From assembly GCA_011525745.1 (NCBI GenBank), contig WYBU01000132.1, forward strand, positions 1-39,992: 39,992 nt of DNA, given 5' to 3'. Below the pieces are notes generated by a model that saw only the letters and a program-made list of their open reading frames with translations, did not search any database and was not told the origin of the DNA. Position 1 is the stretch's first letter. Each line of letters begins with the position of its first letter. Below are positions 25,178 to 32,694 of the stretch, piece after piece. The position numbers and the translations under genes are program-made. This DNA is from Planctomycetaceae bacterium. GTDB lineage: Bacteria > Planctomycetota > Phycisphaerae > UBA1845 > UTPLA1.

Positions 25178-25894
25178 ATGCACGAACGATTCAGCGAACG
25201 GGCGCGGCGGGTGATGGCACTGGCGAATCTCGAAGCGGTGCGGCTGCGACACGATTTCGTCTCGCCCGCGCACATGTTTCTCGGCATGGTCGCCAAGGCC
25301 GAAGGCGTGGCCAACACCGTGCTGCGAAACCTCGACATCGACCTGCACGCCCTGCGCGACGAAGTGGCGCGGCTGCTGGAGCCGGGCGACAAAACGCTGC
25401 ACCAGACCAAGATGCGGCAGGGCGACGACACGCGCAAGGTGATTTCGCTGGCCATCGACGAAGCCCGCAAGCTGGGGCACAAGTACGTCGGAACCGAGCA
25501 CCTGCTGCTGGGCATTTTGCTCGAAGGAAACAACGTCGCCGCCAAGGCGCTGTCGGCCCGCGGCGTCAACGTCGAACGGCTGCGTGACGAAATCTTGTCG
25601 CTGCTGCGCACCAGCACCGACGAAAGCCATCAGGGCATCGGCGTCGGTCACTCGGCGCATGAGTGGCTGCACCAGCAGGAACTGGCCAAGGCGTTTCGCT
25701 CGCCGAATTTCTGGCACCGCCTGATCCTGGCGTGCGAATCGGCCAACCGGCTGGGACACGGTGAGATCGAAGACCAGCACTTGCTGCTGGCGCTGCTGCG
25801 CGAGCCGGACTCCTACGTGGCGCGGCTGCTGGCCGAGAAGGGCGTGACGCTCGACTGGGTCCGCGACCGCGTGACGCGAGACGCGGCGCTGTGA
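25178..25894 (+). CDS. Stand-alone Clp N-terminal-domain protein with three repeats, no ATPase
   Basis: A 238-residue protein; ATG 25178 begins MHERFSERARR, the classic ClpC/ClpA N-domain start. It has three successive Clp-N repeats. Repeat 1 (about 1-72) has SPAHMFLGMV. Repeat 2 (about 80-150) has TRKVISLAIDEARKLGHKYV and GTEHLLLGILLEGNNVA. Repeat 3 (about 165-235) has FWHRLILACESANRLGH and EDQHLLLALLREPDSYVA. The standard Clp N-domain has two repeats followed by AAA+ modules; here none follow. Without an ATPase it cannot unfold proteins by itself, so an adaptor or chaperone role that competes for ClpC substrates is an inference. It sits between two EF-G genes on the same strand. Confidence 0.85.
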   Translation: MHERFSERARRVMALANLEAVRLRHDFVSPAHMFLGMVAKAEGVANTVLRNLDIDLHALRDEVARLLEPGDKTLHQTKMRQGDDTRKVISLAIDEARKLGHKYVGTEHLLLGILLEGNNVAAKALSARGVNVERLRDEILSLLRTSTDESHQGIGVGHSAHEWLHQQELAKAFRSPNFWHRLILACESANRLGHGEIEDQHLLLALLREPDSYVARLLAEKGVTLDWVRDRVTRDAAL

Positions 25895-26002
25895 AACTTG
25901 TCAGATGCGAAGCGCCCGGCGCGGCTTGACCGTGCAGTCGCGCTGCGCCGCCCCTTTGCCTCGCGTCAGCATGGGGGCCCAAGCCTCATCGTTGAGTCCG
26001 CG

Positions 26003-26030
26003 TTGCCGAATCCCCGCGGCAACGTATACT
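26003..26030 (+). promoter_or_regulatory. Promoter of EF-G2
   Basis: TTGCCG (26003-26008) and TATACT (26025-26030) are 16 bases apart. Transcription would start near 26037, giving a short leader containing GGGGAAG before the ATG at 26059. This implies that EF-G2 can be expressed independently of the upstream EF-G1 and Clp-N genes. Confidence 0.5.
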
Positions 26031-26058
26031 GTCCCCCTTGACGCGGGGAAGCGCCACG

Positions 26059-28176
26059 ATGAAGTCCGACCCCGAATCCGACGACGACCCCGACCCATCC
26101 GAGACGAATCCGCGCGCCCGCATCCGCAATATCGGCATTGCAGCGCACATCGACGCCGGCAAGACGACGACGACCGAGCGATTCCTCTATTACACCGGTC
26201 GTACCCACAAGATCGGCGACGTCGACGACGGCACGACGATCACCGACTTCGACCGGCAGGAACAGGATCGCGGCATCACCATCTTCTCCGCGGCCGTGAC
26301 CTGCCCCTGGCGCGATCACACGATCAATCTCATTGACACGCCCGGTCACGTCGATTTCACCGCCGAAGTCGAGCGCAGCCTGCGCGTGCTCGACGGCATG
26401 GTGGCGGTGTTCGACGCGAAGGAAGGCGTCGAGGCCCAGTCCGAGACCGTGTGGCGTCAGGCGGACAAGTACCGCGTGCCGCGGCTGTGCTACGTGAACA
26501 AGATGGACAAGATCGGGGCCGACTTCGCCGAGACGGTGCGCGAAATCCGACAGAAGCTGCACGGCAACCCCGCGCCGGTGTTCATTCCCATCGGTCAGGA
26601 ATCGACCTTCGAGGGCGTGATCGATCTGTTGCACATGCAGGCGGTGCACTTCGACCAGAAGTCGCGCGGCGCCGTCATGCAGCGCGGCGACGTTCCGGAC
26701 GCGATGCTTCAGGAGGCCAACACCTGGCGCAACGAGCTGATCGAGACGATCGCCGAAACCGACGAAGCCCTGATGGAAAAATACGTGCAGGGCGAAATGC
26801 CGCGCGTCGACGAGCTGGTCGCGGCGTTGCGACGGGCCACGCTCGATCGCAAGGTGCAGCCGGTCTTCTGCGGCTCGTCGTTGAAGAACGTGGGCGTGCA
26901 GCCGCTGCTGGACGGCGTGGTCGATTACCTGCCTTCGCCGCTGGACCGCGGCGCCGTGACGGCGCACGTCAGCATGACCGATGCCCGCGAACTTCGGCGC
27001 GAGCCGCGCGAGGACGAGCCGCTGGCCGCCCTCGTTTTCAAGATCGTCGCCGACAAGCCGCTGGACCTGTACTACGTTCGCGTCTATAGCGGCGTGCTGA
27101 AGTCCGGCTCGCGGCTGCTCAACGCCACGCGCGGCGCCAAGGAAAACCTGTCGCAGATGTTCCGCATGTTCGCCAAGCGGCGGGAGGCGATCCAGAAAGT
27201 CGGGCCGGGCGAGATCGTCGCGGTCGTGGGGCTGAAAGACTCGCTGACCGGCGACACGCTGTGCGACGCCCGCGATCCCTGCGTCCTGGAACGCATCGAA
27301 TTCCCCGATCCCGTCATCAGCGTGGCGATCGAGCCGAAAAGCTCAGGTGACCGCGATCTGATGGGCGAAACGCTCCGGCGGTTGTCGCGGCAGGACCCGA
27401 CGTTCCGCTATCGCGTCGATGCCGAGACCGGGCAGACGCTGATCTCCGGGATGGGCGAGTTGCATCTTGAAGTGCTGGTCTACAAGCTGCGAAACGATTT
27501 CAACGTCGACGTCAACGTCGGCAAGCCGCGCGTCAGCTACCGCGAAGCGATCTCGCAGCCGGCCCAAGCCGAAGGGCGATTCATCCGCCAGCTCGGAGGA
27601 CGCGGGCATTTCGCCGTCGTGACGCTGCGGATCGAGCCGTTCGAGCCGGCCGGCGGGCACGCGCATTTCATGTTCGAGAGCCGGCTGCCGGCCGGAAAGA
27701 TACGGCCGGAGTTTCTCGCGGCGATTGAGAACGGTTGCCGCGACGCGATGCTTCAGGGCGTGCTGGCGAGTTACGAGATGCTCAACGTCCGTGCAATCCT
27801 CCTCGACGCGCAGGAGCACGACGTCGACAGTTCCGAGGTGGCGTTCGAAAACGCCGCCAGGCTGGCGTTTCACGAAGCGTGCGAGAACGCCCGGCCGGTA
27901 TTGCTCGAACCGATCATGCGCGTGCAGGTCGTCACGCCTGCCGACTATTTCGGGTCGGTGACCGGCGATCTGAACAGCCGCCGGGCGACGATCGTCGATA
28001 CGACGTTCCGCGGGAATCTTCGCGTCATCGACGCCGATGCGCCCCTGGCCGAGATGTTCGGTTACGCTACCGTGCTGCGCAGCCTGACGCAGGGCCGCGC
28101 AAGCTGGACCATGGAACCGAAGACCTATCAGGCCGTGCCGGCCAACGTGCAGACTCAACTCTTGTCGTCGTATTGA
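26059..28176 (+). CDS. Elongation factor G2, spdEFG2/mitochondrial EFG2-like
   Basis: A 705-residue translational GTPase; ATG 26059 follows GGGGAAG. After an acidic N-terminus come G1 AHIDAGKTTTTERFLYY (29-45), G2 RGITI (71-75), G3 DTPGH (93-97), G4 NKMDKIGAD and G5 CGSSLKNVGVQ. Domain III has GMGELHLEVLVYKLRND and domain IV QLGGRGHFAVVTL. VDDGTTITDFDRQEQDRGIT and WRQADKYRVPRLCYVNKMDK are very close to mitochondrial EFG2, the ribosome-recycling form. The protein is therefore probably spdEFG2, working with ribosome recycling factor, while the EF-G encoded at 22846 does translocation. That division is family knowledge applied by inference. Confidence 0.93.
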   Translation: MKSDPESDDDPDPSETNPRARIRNIGIAAHIDAGKTTTTERFLYYTGRTHKIGDVDDGTTITDFDRQEQDRGITIFSAAVTCPWRDHTINLIDTPGHVDFTAEVERSLRVLDGMVAVFDAKEGVEAQSETVWRQADKYRVPRLCYVNKMDKIGADFAETVREIRQKLHGNPAPVFIPIGQESTFEGVIDLLHMQAVHFDQKSRGAVMQRGDVPDAMLQEANTWRNELIETIAETDEALMEKYVQGEMPRVDELVAALRRATLDRKVQPVFCGSSLKNVGVQPLLDGVVDYLPSPLDRGAVTAHVSMTDARELRREPREDEPLAALVFKIVADKPLDLYYVRVYSGVLKSGSRLLNATRGAKENLSQMFRMFAKRREAIQKVGPGEIVAVVGLKDSLTGDTLCDARDPCVLERIEFPDPVISVAIEPKSSGDRDLMGETLRRLSRQDPTFRYRVDAETGQTLISGMGELHLEVLVYKLRNDFNVDVNVGKPRVSYREAISQPAQAEGRFIRQLGGRGHFAVVTLRIEPFEPAGGHAHFMFESRLPAGKIRPEFLAAIENGCRDAMLQGVLASYEMLNVRAILLDAQEHDVDSSEVAFENAARLAFHEACENARPVLLEPIMRVQVVTPADYFGSVTGDLNSRRATIVDTTFRGNLRVIDADAPLAEMFGYATVLRSLTQGRASWTMEPKTYQAVPANVQTQLLSSY

Positions 28177-28317
28177 GCAACAAGCCAGGGTGGCGCGGTC
28201 GGGCCCGCGCGCTATGGACGTCCAAGCTCCGTGCGAGATCTCCTCGCGAGGGCTTGGACGTGTCGTATGTAGGCGCCCGCCATTGACATCCGCCCCGGCT
28301 TGCGATTCGCTTGCCGT

Positions 28318-29826
28318 ATGGACGGTGCTGTCTTTCCGATACTTGCCGGCGTGCTGGGACTCATCGTCGGCAGCTTTCTCAACGTCGTGATCTACCGCCT
28401 GCCGCGCGACGAGTTGTCGATCACGCGCCCACTGTGGTCGTTCTGTCCGGCCTGCGCGCGCCAAATCCTCGCGCGCGACAACGTCCCCGTTCTGAGCTGG
28501 CTGCTGCTGCGCGGCCGCTGCCGGTTCTGCTCCGCGCCGATCTCCCTGCAATATCCGCTGATCGAAGCGCTGGCCGCCGTGGTGTTCGTTGCCGTGTTCG
28601 ACGCGTTGTTCGTCGGCCGCGCGCTTGCCGACCTGCCGGCCACAGCCGCGACCGTGCCGCTGCTCATCGGCTACTGGGTGCTGCTGGCGTCGCTGCTGGC
28701 CAACTCCGTCATGGACGTCGAGGAATACATCATCGATCTGCGGCTGACTTACTTCGCGATCGGCGTCGCCGTCGTCGCGCACGCGGCGCATCAGGCCGCG
28801 CTGGCGGAGTCGACGCTGATCGACGCGGCCCTGAGACCGTCGCTGGCCGCGGGCGCGGCGAGTCTGGCGTGGATCGTCATGGGCATCTTGATCGCTCGCC
28901 GCGCGCCGACTTTTGCGGAACAAGGCGTCCCAGCCGAAGCTCAAGTGCCGGGCGCCGCCGAAAGCGCAGGGCCGCCGACGCATACCGCGCCGGAATGCGG
29001 CGTCAGCGAAGCGTTCGGCGGCAACTCCGCTGCTGCGAACCCGCCGTGCGAGAGCCGTGCGGCTCCAGACGCGGCACACGTTGCCGGCGAGCGGTTTCAG
29101 CCCGTTCCGATTGTTCTGCTCTTTGTCATGCTCGCAACGTTGGCGACGGCCGCGCTTTGGGAGCAGGCGGGCGACGGACACTTGTGCGGGATGTCCTTTC
29201 GCGTGCGCGCCATCGCAACGCTTGCGCTGCTCGTGTTTGTGCTGATTCTCGCGGCGATGCAATCGCGGCCGGCCGACGCGGAAATCGTCGCCATGCTCGA
29301 AGAAGAACGGCCGCGCGCGCGCCGCGTCGCGCTGAAAGAACTCGCATTCCTGCTGCCCATGATGGCCGCGGTCGCGGGGGCGTATCTGGCGGCACGACAG
29401 TGGCTCTTCGCCGACGACTGGCGCGGCCTTCTCGGCGATCAGCCGGGCGCCGGCTGGCGTCTGGCGATGGGATCGCTCGACGCCGCACGGGGCTGCATCG
29501 CGGCGGCGGCGCTCGGCTGGGGCGTGCGCATTTTCTTCACGCTGCTGTTCGGCAAGGAAGCTTTCGGCACGGGCGATATCCACCTCATGGCGGCCATCGG
29601 TGCGATGGGGGGGCTGTGGATGTGCCTGATTGCGTTTTTCGCCGCGAGCCTGCTCGCGCTCGTGGGCGTGGCGGCAACGCTCTTCAGGAAGTCGGCGCGG
29701 GCGATTCCCTTCGGTCCGTGGCTCGGCGTCGGCACGTTGGTGGCGCTGTGGACACACGATTCGGTTGTGGCGGTGGCGCGACCGGCGATGAATGAGATCT
29801 GGCGGATGCTGACCGCCGCTTATTGA
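28318..29826 (+). CDS. Prepilin peptidase/N-methyltransferase (A24 family), extended
   Basis: A 502-residue polytopic protein; ATG 28318 was chosen over a TTG at 28300 because the family starts close to MDGAVFPILAGVLGLIVGSFLNVVIYRLP. A cytoplasmic zinc site has CPAC (43-46) and CRFC (68-71). Catalytic aspartates are likely D133 (VMDVEEYIID) and D420 (FGTGDIHLMAAIGAMGG). Family members are usually about 250-290 residues. Here some 200 extra residues lie between the two aspartates, including an Ala/Pro/Glu-rich loop (about 200-260) and extra helices. The enzyme cleaves prepilin leaders and methylates the new N-terminus. A prepilin-like gene is at 166-876. Confidence 0.88.
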   Translation: MDGAVFPILAGVLGLIVGSFLNVVIYRLPRDELSITRPLWSFCPACARQILARDNVPVLSWLLLRGRCRFCSAPISLQYPLIEALAAVVFVAVFDALFVGRALADLPATAATVPLLIGYWVLLASLLANSVMDVEEYIIDLRLTYFAIGVAVVAHAAHQAALAESTLIDAALRPSLAAGAASLAWIVMGILIARRAPTFAEQGVPAEAQVPGAAESAGPPTHTAPECGVSEAFGGNSAAANPPCESRAAPDAAHVAGERFQPVPIVLLFVMLATLATAALWEQAGDGHLCGMSFRVRAIATLALLVFVLILAAMQSRPADAEIVAMLEEERPRARRVALKELAFLLPMMAAVAGAYLAARQWLFADDWRGLLGDQPGAGWRLAMGSLDAARGCIAAAALGWGVRIFFTLLFGKEAFGTGDIHLMAAIGAMGGLWMCLIAFFAASLLALVGVAATLFRKSARAIPFGPWLGVGTLVALWTHDSVVAVARPAMNEIWRMLTAAY

Positions 29827-29841
29827 CCCAGGAGCGTGCCG

Positions 29842-31362
29842 CTATTTTCGCGGGCGGGTCGCGTCGCGGCCGGGCAGCCACTGATTGCGCAGCACGAGCA
29901 ACTGATCATACGCCGCTTTGGGCGCCAGGTCGCGCCGCAGCAGCCCTCCGTGCGGCAAGTAATGTCCGTCGGTGTCGGCCAGGTCGCGCCACGTGACCGT
30001 CTCGACGAAAGGCTTCGACAGCACGATTTCGAGGAATCGTTCGAGCCACTCGGCCTGAACCGGCTCGGACCACTTGGCGTGCCATTGGCCCGCCGCGGCC
30101 GGCGCGTGCGCGCCGCGCCAATAATCGGTCGGATCGGGCGTGCTGCCCGAGGGCACCTGCACGGCGGTGATGTGGAGCGGCTTGCCGAAGTTGGCGAAGC
30201 GGTCGATCATCGCGGAAATCTGCATCATGTCGCGAACGAACATGCCATCGACGGGCACGCCGAAGTAGAACTGAAGCCCGAAGGCGTCGAAGTTGATGCC
30301 CGCCACGGCCAGCATGTCGGCGAACAGCAGCGGCGGCACGGTTCGCGGATTGCGGGCGTAGTACTCGCCCCACGGCGCGACGATGTCGACGATCGTTGTG
30401 CTGCGCGGCGCGATCTGCTTGACCAGCAGCGTGCACATCCGCGTCAGGTCGACAAGCTGCTCGTGGCTGTAGTTGAACGGGTTGTAGGCGTGCAGACCGC
30501 TGACGACGTCCCAGGCCCAGACGTACGTGCGCAGGCGTTGGACGGTCCGGCGCACGTGCGCGCCGACCAGATCGCGCACCGTTTCGAAGTCCTGTTCATA
30601 AAGATGCAGCCAGTCGGGAATGTGCGACTTATGGAACGAAATCAGCGGCGCGGCGCGAAGGGCCAGCTTGCTCTTGGCCGCCCAGGCGATCCAGGGGTCG
30701 ACCAAATCCCACGCATTCGATCCCTGTCGTGGCTCCAGCACGCCCCACGACGTCGGAAGAGCCACAAAGTCGAAGGCGCGGGCCAGCCGCTCGCGATAGG
30801 CTTCGTCGGCCTGCCGCAGCGTCACGCCGCAGCCCATCGGACGCGGGCTGAACTGCTTGGCGGCGCGGCGCCGTTCCAGAAAGATGCCCGCATGGAACAG
30901 ACTCAGCGCTTCGCCGACCTCGACCGCCGCACGGACGGCCTCGCAGCCTTTTTCGTCGGCGGCCGTTTCGCCGGCTGCCGTCATCGAGGCCACGAACTGG
31001 GACTTGGCTTCGTCGACCCTGGCGTACAGTTCATCGGCGCCGGGATAATCGAAGAGGCCCCAGTCCTCGCGTTTCTGGCTGATGCGCATCAGACGACCGC
31101 GCGCCAGCTCGACCGGCAGAACGTAGGGCCGGTCGCGATCCACCACGCGCGTCGTTTCGAGCATGATCGAGCCGAACGGAGGAACGTTCCACAGCACGCT
31201 CAGGGCCGCCGGACCGGCCACGCGCTTGTTGCAGCGGATTTCGCCATCGGCCCATTCGATCTCGGCGCGAATCGGAACGCCGTCGGAACCCACCAGATAA
31301 GCGCCATTCAGATCGAATTTGTCGCCGTTGGGACCCCGGGCTTGAGTGAGGAATCGAATCAT
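29842..31362 (-). CDS. GH10 (xylanase)-like protein lacking catalytic glutamates
   Basis: A 506-residue protein without a signal peptide. The N-terminal domain (about 1-165) is beta-rich and may bind carbohydrate. The C-terminal part (about 170-495) follows the GH10 barrel, with FDFVALPTSWGVLEPRQG, WDLVDPWIAWAAK and YVWAWDVVSGLHAYNPF. In active GH10 enzymes the acid/base is the Glu of WDVVNE; here the motif is WDVVSG (284-289). The nucleophile motif ITE is ITAVQV (398-403). Both catalytic acids are missing, so it is probably not an endo-xylanase by the classical mechanism. The ATG at 31362 has only a weak ribosome site. It is convergent with the prepilin peptidase gene. Confidence 0.8.
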   Translation of the reverse strand: MIRFLTQARGPNGDKFDLNGAYLVGSDGVPIRAEIEWADGEIRCNKRVAGPAALSVLWNVPPFGSIMLETTRVVDRDRPYVLPVELARGRLMRISQKREDWGLFDYPGADELYARVDEAKSQFVASMTAAGETAADEKGCEAVRAAVEVGEALSLFHAGIFLERRRAAKQFSPRPMGCGVTLRQADEAYRERLARAFDFVALPTSWGVLEPRQGSNAWDLVDPWIAWAAKSKLALRAAPLISFHKSHIPDWLHLYEQDFETVRDLVGAHVRRTVQRLRTYVWAWDVVSGLHAYNPFNYSHEQLVDLTRMCTLLVKQIAPRSTTIVDIVAPWGEYYARNPRTVPPLLFADMLAVAGINFDAFGLQFYFGVPVDGMFVRDMMQISAMIDRFANFGKPLHITAVQVPSGSTPDPTDYWRGAHAPAAAGQWHAKWSEPVQAEWLERFLEIVLSKPFVETVTWRDLADTDGHYLPHGGLLRRDLAPKAAYDQLLVLRNQWLPGRDATRPRK

Positions 31363-31705
31363 ATAAATTCTTGGTCCCGGTGTCGGTTCCAGCGAACCTG
31401 CCGTTTGTCGCCATTCTGCTCGGCCGCACCGCAAACGCCGCGGGCAGGCCGGGACCGCCGGGGAATCCAGAATAATAAGCCCCGCAAGTCGTGTCGTACA
31501 GCAGCAACCAGCGATCCCGGTCAGTGTGCGTGCATCTCCTGAAAGTCGCGTGGAACGAGCTTGTCGCCCGTTCGTGCGGGCGGAATGCCCGCACCACGCG
31601 ATACACAAGATGCAAACCGGCTGAACAACTGCACCAGCGCCGTCCACGGAGCGCCGCGGCGCAACAACACATCTCTCGCGCTAACGGCGCCGGCGATTGG
31701 GGAAC
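31363..31705. other. Intergenic region between surE and GH10-like gene
   Basis: About 340 bases with no supported gene; open frames here lack homology and ribosome sites. It contains the palindromic repeat at 31574-31601. No terminator with a T-run was seen. Confidence 0.5.
31574..31601. repeat. Palindromic dispersed element (GTGCGGGC-GGAAT-GCCCGCAC)
   Basis: A perfect 8-bp stem (31574-31581 with 31587-31594) surrounds the loop GGAAT and is followed by CACGCG. A degenerate copy is at 16151-16175. The same module, with loop GGGAC, occurs inside both longer rhs copies at about 39042-39062 and 36933-36953. Confidence 0.6.
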
Positions 31706-32506
31706 TCAGGTCGGTTCCGCGGCGCCGCACCCGCCGCCCGATTGCGGCCATGACCACGGCCAATCGCGCATGGCGCTGAGTCTGGACGGATCCGTCAGAT
31801 TGACCATGAGCGGCGTGACGGCGATGTATCCCTCCCGCACCGCCCGCAGGTCGGTGTCGGCGGTTTCCTGGACGTCGCGCAACAGGTTGCCGCTGAGCCA
31901 GTAGTAGGGACGGCCCTGCGGATCGTTGCGACGCTCGAACGTCTCGGACAGCCGCGCCGTGGATTGTCCCGCAACGCGCACCCCCCGCGGCCAGCCGGGC
32001 CGCAGGGCGGGTATGTTGATGCTGACCAGCTCGCCGGGCGCCAGGCCATTATCGAGCACGTCGCGTATAACGGCGATCGCGTGTTCCGCGGCGCGGTCGA
32101 AATCCAGCTCGTCGGCGTATTCGAGCGAAACGGCGATGGCCCGGCAGCCCTGTAGCGCGCCCTCGGCGGCGGCCGCGACCGTGCCCGAGTAGAGCACGTG
32201 AATCCCCACGTTCTCGCCTGCGTTGATGCCGCTGACGACCAGATCGGGCGGGGCGTCGAGCAGGGCGTGGATGGCCAGCTTGACGCAGTCGGCCGGCGAG
32301 CCTTCGACGCTGTAGCCGTGGAACTCGCCGCCGACGTGGACCTGTCGCGACATGATGGGATAGCGCACCGTAATCGAATGGGCGGCGGCGGACTGGCCCG
32401 ACTCCGGCGCCACGACATCGACGTGACCCAGCGCCGTCAGTCGCCGATACATCGCCGCCAGACCGGGCGCCAGGATGCCGTCGTCGTTGGTCAGCAGAAT
32501 GCGCAT
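31706..32506 (-). CDS. surE: 5'/3'-nucleotidase SurE
   Basis: A 266-residue enzyme of normal length for SurE. It starts MRILLTNDDGILAPGL, where the NDD residues (7-9) bind the divalent metal. Further family motifs are VVAPESGQSAA, SVEGSPADCVKLAIHALL, DLVVSGINAGENVG and YSGTVAAAAEGAL. SurE removes phosphate from nucleoside 5'- and 3'-monophosphates and short polyphosphates, and is a stationary-phase survival protein in other bacteria. No Shine-Dalgarno sequence precedes the ATG. A promoter places the transcript start at the ATG itself. A low-complexity Trp/Gly-rich tail (about 245-266) is unusual for the family. Confidence 0.95.
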   Translation of the reverse strand: MRILLTNDDGILAPGLAAMYRRLTALGHVDVVAPESGQSAAAHSITVRYPIMSRQVHVGGEFHGYSVEGSPADCVKLAIHALLDAPPDLVVSGINAGENVGIHVLYSGTVAAAAEGALQGCRAIAVSLEYADELDFDRAAEHAIAVIRDVLDNGLAPGELVSINIPALRPGWPRGVRVAGQSTARLSETFERRNDPQGRPYYWLSGNLLRDVQETADTDLRAVREGYIAVTPLMVNLTDPSRLSAMRDWPWSWPQSGGGCGAAEPT

Positions 32507-32512
32507 GGGCGA

Positions 32513-32541
32513 ATTGTAGGGGCGGCGTAGTATGCCGTAAA
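32513..32541 (-). promoter_or_regulatory. Promoter of surE implying a leaderless transcript
   Basis: On the minus strand TTTACG (32541-32536) and TACAAT (32518-32513) are separated by 17 bases. With the usual 6-base discriminator the first transcribed base is 32506, the A of the surE ATG. No ribosome site lies between the -10 and the ATG. Confidence 0.5.
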
Positions 32542-32583
32542 ATCACGCGGTTTTGCTGAAGCGGCGGACGATGCGTATGAACC

Positions 32584-32606
32584 GAACCGCGACCGTCAGG
32601 GAGCGG
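32584..32606. repeat. Second palindromic dispersed-type element
   Basis: GAACCGCGACCGTCAGGGAGCGG contains CCGC...GCGG flanks around a CGACCGTCAGGG core. Reverse-translated it gives the PLPDGRGSV peptide commonly seen in spurious frames of planctomycete genomes, which is why I call it a dispersed repeat. Only one copy is in this window. Confidence 0.35.
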
Positions 32607-32694
32607 CGGTGGGGCTTTGAAATGCGCTACGGCCATTTGAGTGAGTCTCGCTGCCCGACGATCTTGAGTCACATTTGGTGAATCGGAGCACTCG

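Noticed and set aside
27343..29757. Minus-strand open frame of 804 codons
   Set aside because: It lies antisense to EF-G2 and the prepilin peptidase, both of which have complete motifs.
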